This document shows, piece by piece, positions 12,897 to 14,392 of a stretch of 14,392 nucleotides of DNA. Location: positions 1 through 14,392 of the forward strand of contig DBLQ01000012.1 of NCBI GenBank assembly GCA_002297505.1. Direction: 5' to 3'. Both the position numbers and the translations under genes were made by a program. This DNA comes from Flavobacteriales bacterium UBA720. GTDB taxonomy: Bacteria; Bacteroidota; Bacteroidia; Flavobacteriales; Weeksellaceae. Each line of letters starts with the position of its first letter. The first letter of the stretch is position 1. Under the pieces are notes generated by a model, which saw only the letters and a list, made by a program, of their open reading frames with translations, did not search any database and was not told where the DNA came from.

Positions 12897-12943
12897 TTTG
12901 TCATTCCGTAGAAATCTCAATGGTTTAGATTCCTACGGAATGA
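12897..12943. repeat. Palindromic repeat interrupted by the IS110 element
   Basis: The left arm TTTGTCATTCCGTAG (12897-12911) is mirrored by CTACGGAATGA (12933-12943), with inner AATCT/AGATT pairing. The right arm stops matching exactly where the IS begins. The missing CAAA is found on the far side of the element, as ATGACAAA at 14136-14143, so the original arm was CTACGGAATGACAAA, an exact 15-nt inverse of the left arm. Confidence 0.85.
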
Positions 12944-12965
12944 TCTGTGTTAAAAAGCAAATTAT

Positions 12966-13925
12966 TTAACAAAAATCTTCTCTATATTTTTCTCTATTCT
13001 TTCCTATGGCAAATGCTTGTTTTAAGAGTTTATTGGCAAGAGCTATCTTTGCCACTCTTTCTGCTTTTCCGTTTGTGATAAGTCTTTCATACATTTCTTT
13101 ACATTTTTTATTCCATCGTTTGGCTGACCAGCTGCATAGATACAATAGCTTTCTGATCTGAGATTTACCCATCTTACAAATACTTGACCGCCCTCTCACA
13201 CTGCTTCCGCTCTCATAAATCCGAGGACTGAATCCTACAAAAGCAATGAGTTGCTTATGATGTTCGAACTTTTTAAAATTATCAGTAATCACAATAAGCA
13301 TAATAGCCGTTTTCATTCCGATTCCGGGAATACTGGTAAGACATTCAATGGTTTGTTCAAATTCTTCCAAGGCCAGCTTTTCTATCTCAGATTCCAACAT
13401 TTCTTTTCCTAGTCGAAGTTGTTCTATGGAATTGTTCATTTCTATTTCTAACTTTTCATCCAGAAAACCACTGCTCCTGAAAGCTTCCAACTGATTATAA
13501 GCCTGGCTGGTTTGTTTCTGAATCATTTGGATCCTTGTATGCATTTGGCGAATTCTGATGCACGTTTTACTCTCAGGATTCCATAAACTCAGATCTCCCA
13601 AATTCTTCTTCCCATATTCAGCAATAACCTTAGAATCTGCTTTATCCGTTTTAGCTCGTTTGAGTCTTGATTGAGCATAACGTTTGATGGAAAGAGGATT
13701 TTCTACCACTACATTAATCCCCTGTGAATGAAGATATTCTGCTAAAGGAAGATAATAAGTACCCGAAGCTTCCATCACTACTGTATCTTCTTTTTCAATG
13801 AAAGTCATCAGTGTTTCAAAACCTAATAAATTATTACTTAAAACCTTATGCTTCCAAAGATTCCCCTCCAAAAAACTTACATCAAAAACTTGCTTACTAA
13901 TGTCAATTCCTATAATTTTACCCAT
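12966..13925 (-). CDS. IS110-family RNA-guided recombinase (transposase)
   Basis: This 319-residue enzyme has an N-terminal RuvC-like DEDD_Tnp_IS110 domain with the four acidic residues Asp8 (GIDISK), Glu52 (MEASG), Asp94 and Asp97 (KTDKADS). A central coiled-coil region (about 120-190) follows. The C-terminal Transposase_20 domain has the HhH-like SIPGIGMKTA (198-207) and the serine motif ESGSSVRGRSSICKMGK, with Ser241 or Ser242 as the likely nucleophile. Prototype IS621 recombinase uses a bridge RNA to join target and donor at a dinucleotide core. All key residues are present and there is no frameshift. The start at 13925 lies about 27 nt after the bridge RNA structure, so RNA and protein come from the same strand. 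Confidence 0.95.
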   Translation of the reverse strand: MGKIIGIDISKQVFDVSFLEGNLWKHKVLSNNLLGFETLMTFIEKEDTVVMEASGTYYLPLAEYLHSQGINVVVENPLSIKRYAQSRLKRAKTDKADSKVIAEYGKKNLGDLSLWNPESKTCIRIRQMHTRIQMIQKQTSQAYNQLEAFRSSGFLDEKLEIEMNNSIEQLRLGKEMLESEIEKLALEEFEQTIECLTSIPGIGMKTAIMLIVITDNFKKFEHHKQLIAFVGFSPRIYESGSSVRGRSSICKMGKSQIRKLLYLCSWSAKRWNKKCKEMYERLITNGKAERVAKIALANKLLKQAFAIGKNREKYREDFC

Positions 13926-13951
13926 ACCTATACTTTTACAGGAAAAGAGAA

Positions 13952-14104
13952 TACTACTATCACCTATCTATCCTAAATACAGGCTTGTTGCCTAATGATC
14001 TGTTCAGGTTTGGTAGTAAAAGAGTAAAGGGATTAACATTCCGAACGGTCTGCGAGACTAATGACAATTGATAACCTTATTCTTTACTCTCTTTTCCTTT
14101 TTTG
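13952..14104 (-). ncRNA. IS110 bridge RNA with decodable target and donor guides
   Basis: Read on the minus strand, the first stem-loop is closed by AAAAGAG..TAAAG (14082-14095) pairing with CTTTACTCTTTT (14018-14029). It contains the left target guide TTGTCATT (14067-14060), a small GTCT-CGC-AGAC hairpin and the right target guide CGGAATG (14043-14037). The second loop is closed by TACTA/TAGTA and ACCT/AGGT. It contains the left donor guide ACAGATCAT (14003-13995), an AGGC-AACAA-GCCT hairpin and the right donor guide TAGGAT (13975-13970). Each guide matches the observed flank or end of the element in the expected strand, and all four include the core AT. Exact RNA ends are not known. Order and geometry follow IS621. 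Confidence 0.87.
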
Positions 14105-14109
14105 TTTAT

Positions 14110-14143
14110 CAAATCTAATATTTTGCAAACATAGGATGACAAA
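14110..14143 (-). promoter_or_regulatory. Possible promoter of the bridge RNA
   Basis: On the minus strand TAGATTTG (14110-14117) is an exact TAnnTTTG box and lies just before the bridge RNA stem. The best upstream box, TTTG (14140-14143), is 22 nt away and lies in the host target sequence, outside the element. Transcription would start near 14104. In the excised circle the joined right end would put CAGA there instead, so the linear copy may have the better promoter. Confidence 0.45.
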
Positions 14144-14175
14144 CTTCGTGGTTATAGCCTTACTTATTTTACACC

Positions 14176-14289
14176 GAATCTGCAGCCCGACTTGAGCGGA
14201 AATCCTTTTTTGCGTGGAATCAAGTTCTATTTAAACTGAAATCGTCTGCAAAAAAGATTGGGAGCGGAAGGCGGATTAAGCTGCCATAA
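14176..14289 (+). repeat. Dispersed structured repeat, copy 2
   Basis: This 114-nt relative of the element at 5011-5106 begins GAATCTGCAGCCCG and ends GCGGATTAAGCTGCCATAA, in the same orientation. The ends pair (GCAGC/GCTGC, CCG/CGG). The centre differs in sequence and is 18 nt longer, but it keeps a T-run/A-run stem (TTTTTTGC with GCAAAAAA). No reading frame lies within. It sits about 40 nt outside the IS110 left end. Confidence 0.75.
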
Positions 14290-14318
14290 TTATTATTTTA
14301 TTTATTATTAAAACTCAC

Positions 14319-14347
14319 AATTTCGTAGGGCTTCACCCTATGAAATT
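14319..14347. repeat. Hairpin at the right edge of the window
   Basis: AATTTCGTAGGG (14319-14330) pairs with CCCTATGAAATT (14336-14347) over 12 bp, one of them G-U. A second small hairpin, CCACTTTGTGG followed by CTTTTATTT, comes about 10 nt later. AAAACTCACAA before the hairpin and AAAATTCACAA at the window end may be the start of a further repeat unit. No gene is seen after the IS110 element. Confidence 0.5.
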
Positions 14348-14392
14348 ATATTTCACCACTTTGTGGCTTTTATTTAATATCAAAATTCACAA

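Larger units (their letters stand above)
12942..14135 (-). mobile_element. IS110-family insertion sequence, complete, with bridge RNA
   Basis: The element holds one DEDD recombinase gene on the minus strand, a long noncoding left end of about 210 nt and a very short right end (about 24 nt). This is the layout of the IS110 group. There are no terminal inverted repeats, as expected. The ends were set from three agreeing clues: the interrupted palindrome, the shared TCAT (minus strand) at both junctions (14139-14136 and 12943-12940), and the bridge RNA donor guides, which place the core at AT (14136-14137 and 12940-12941). Interior length is 1,194 bp. The gene is intact, so it may still be active. 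Confidence 0.88.

Noticed and set aside
12894..12901. TATCTTTG as a plus-strand promoter box
   Set aside because: No TTG box at a suitable distance and no plus-strand gene downstream; it falls in the palindrome arm by chance.
13926..13951. Terminal inverted repeats of the IS
   Set aside because: None found at either end; IS110 elements do not use them, and the ends are defined by the core and flanks instead.

Overview
The window looks like chromosomal DNA from a member of the Bacteroidota, most likely a Chryseobacterium-like flavobacterium. The evidence is low GC, A-rich translation starts without clear Shine-Dalgarno sequences, several matches to the Bacteroidota promoter pattern (TTTG, about 19-22 nt, TAnnTTTG), a zinc-free type B ribosomal protein L31, and gaps full of short dispersed palindromic repeats. 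The genus is an inference.

Left part (1-4205). rpmE2 (151-402, minus) has its own promoter, a structured leader and a terminator. Facing away from it is a compact plus-strand operon: an unrecognised soluble protein (702-1445), a polytopic membrane protein (1449-2057), a HisKA_3/NarL-type histidine kinase (2096-2809) and a LuxR-type response regulator (2806-3489), followed by a small basic hypothetical gene (3567-3857) and terminators. The membrane protein-kinase pair looks like a split sensor. The kinase has lost a normal start codon at the point where an ATGA overlap would be expected.

Middle part (4213-12787, minus). This is a phenylacetate (paa) degradation operon, read from right to left: paaA, paaB, paaC, paaD (ring epoxidase subunits and assembly factor), paaH (3-hydroxyadipyl-CoA dehydrogenase), paaJ (thiolase), paaZ (ring-opening hydrolase/aldehyde dehydrogenase) and a crotonase-family gene. 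PaaE (reductase), PaaK (CoA ligase) and clear PaaF/PaaG orthologues are not in the window. Every intergenic gap in this operon contains one or more dispersed repeats, several built from inverted 7-nt units kept in strict phase. Two of these repeats supply the stop codon of the adjacent gene.

Right part (12788-14392). An intact IS110-family element (about 1.2 kb, roughly 12942-14135) sits upstream of paaA. The roughly 180 nt between its left end and the recombinase start can be read as a two-loop bridge RNA. The four short guide segments occur in the order expected from IS621 and match, respectively, the left target, right target, left donor and right donor. All four overlap on the same dinucleotide core, AT. 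The flanks allow the empty site to be rebuilt: the element split one arm of a palindromic repeat, and the other arm, with the same target sequence, is still intact about 30 nt away. This is the most informative part of the window. A second copy of a roughly 100-nt repeat found next to paaZ, and a further hairpin, close the window.
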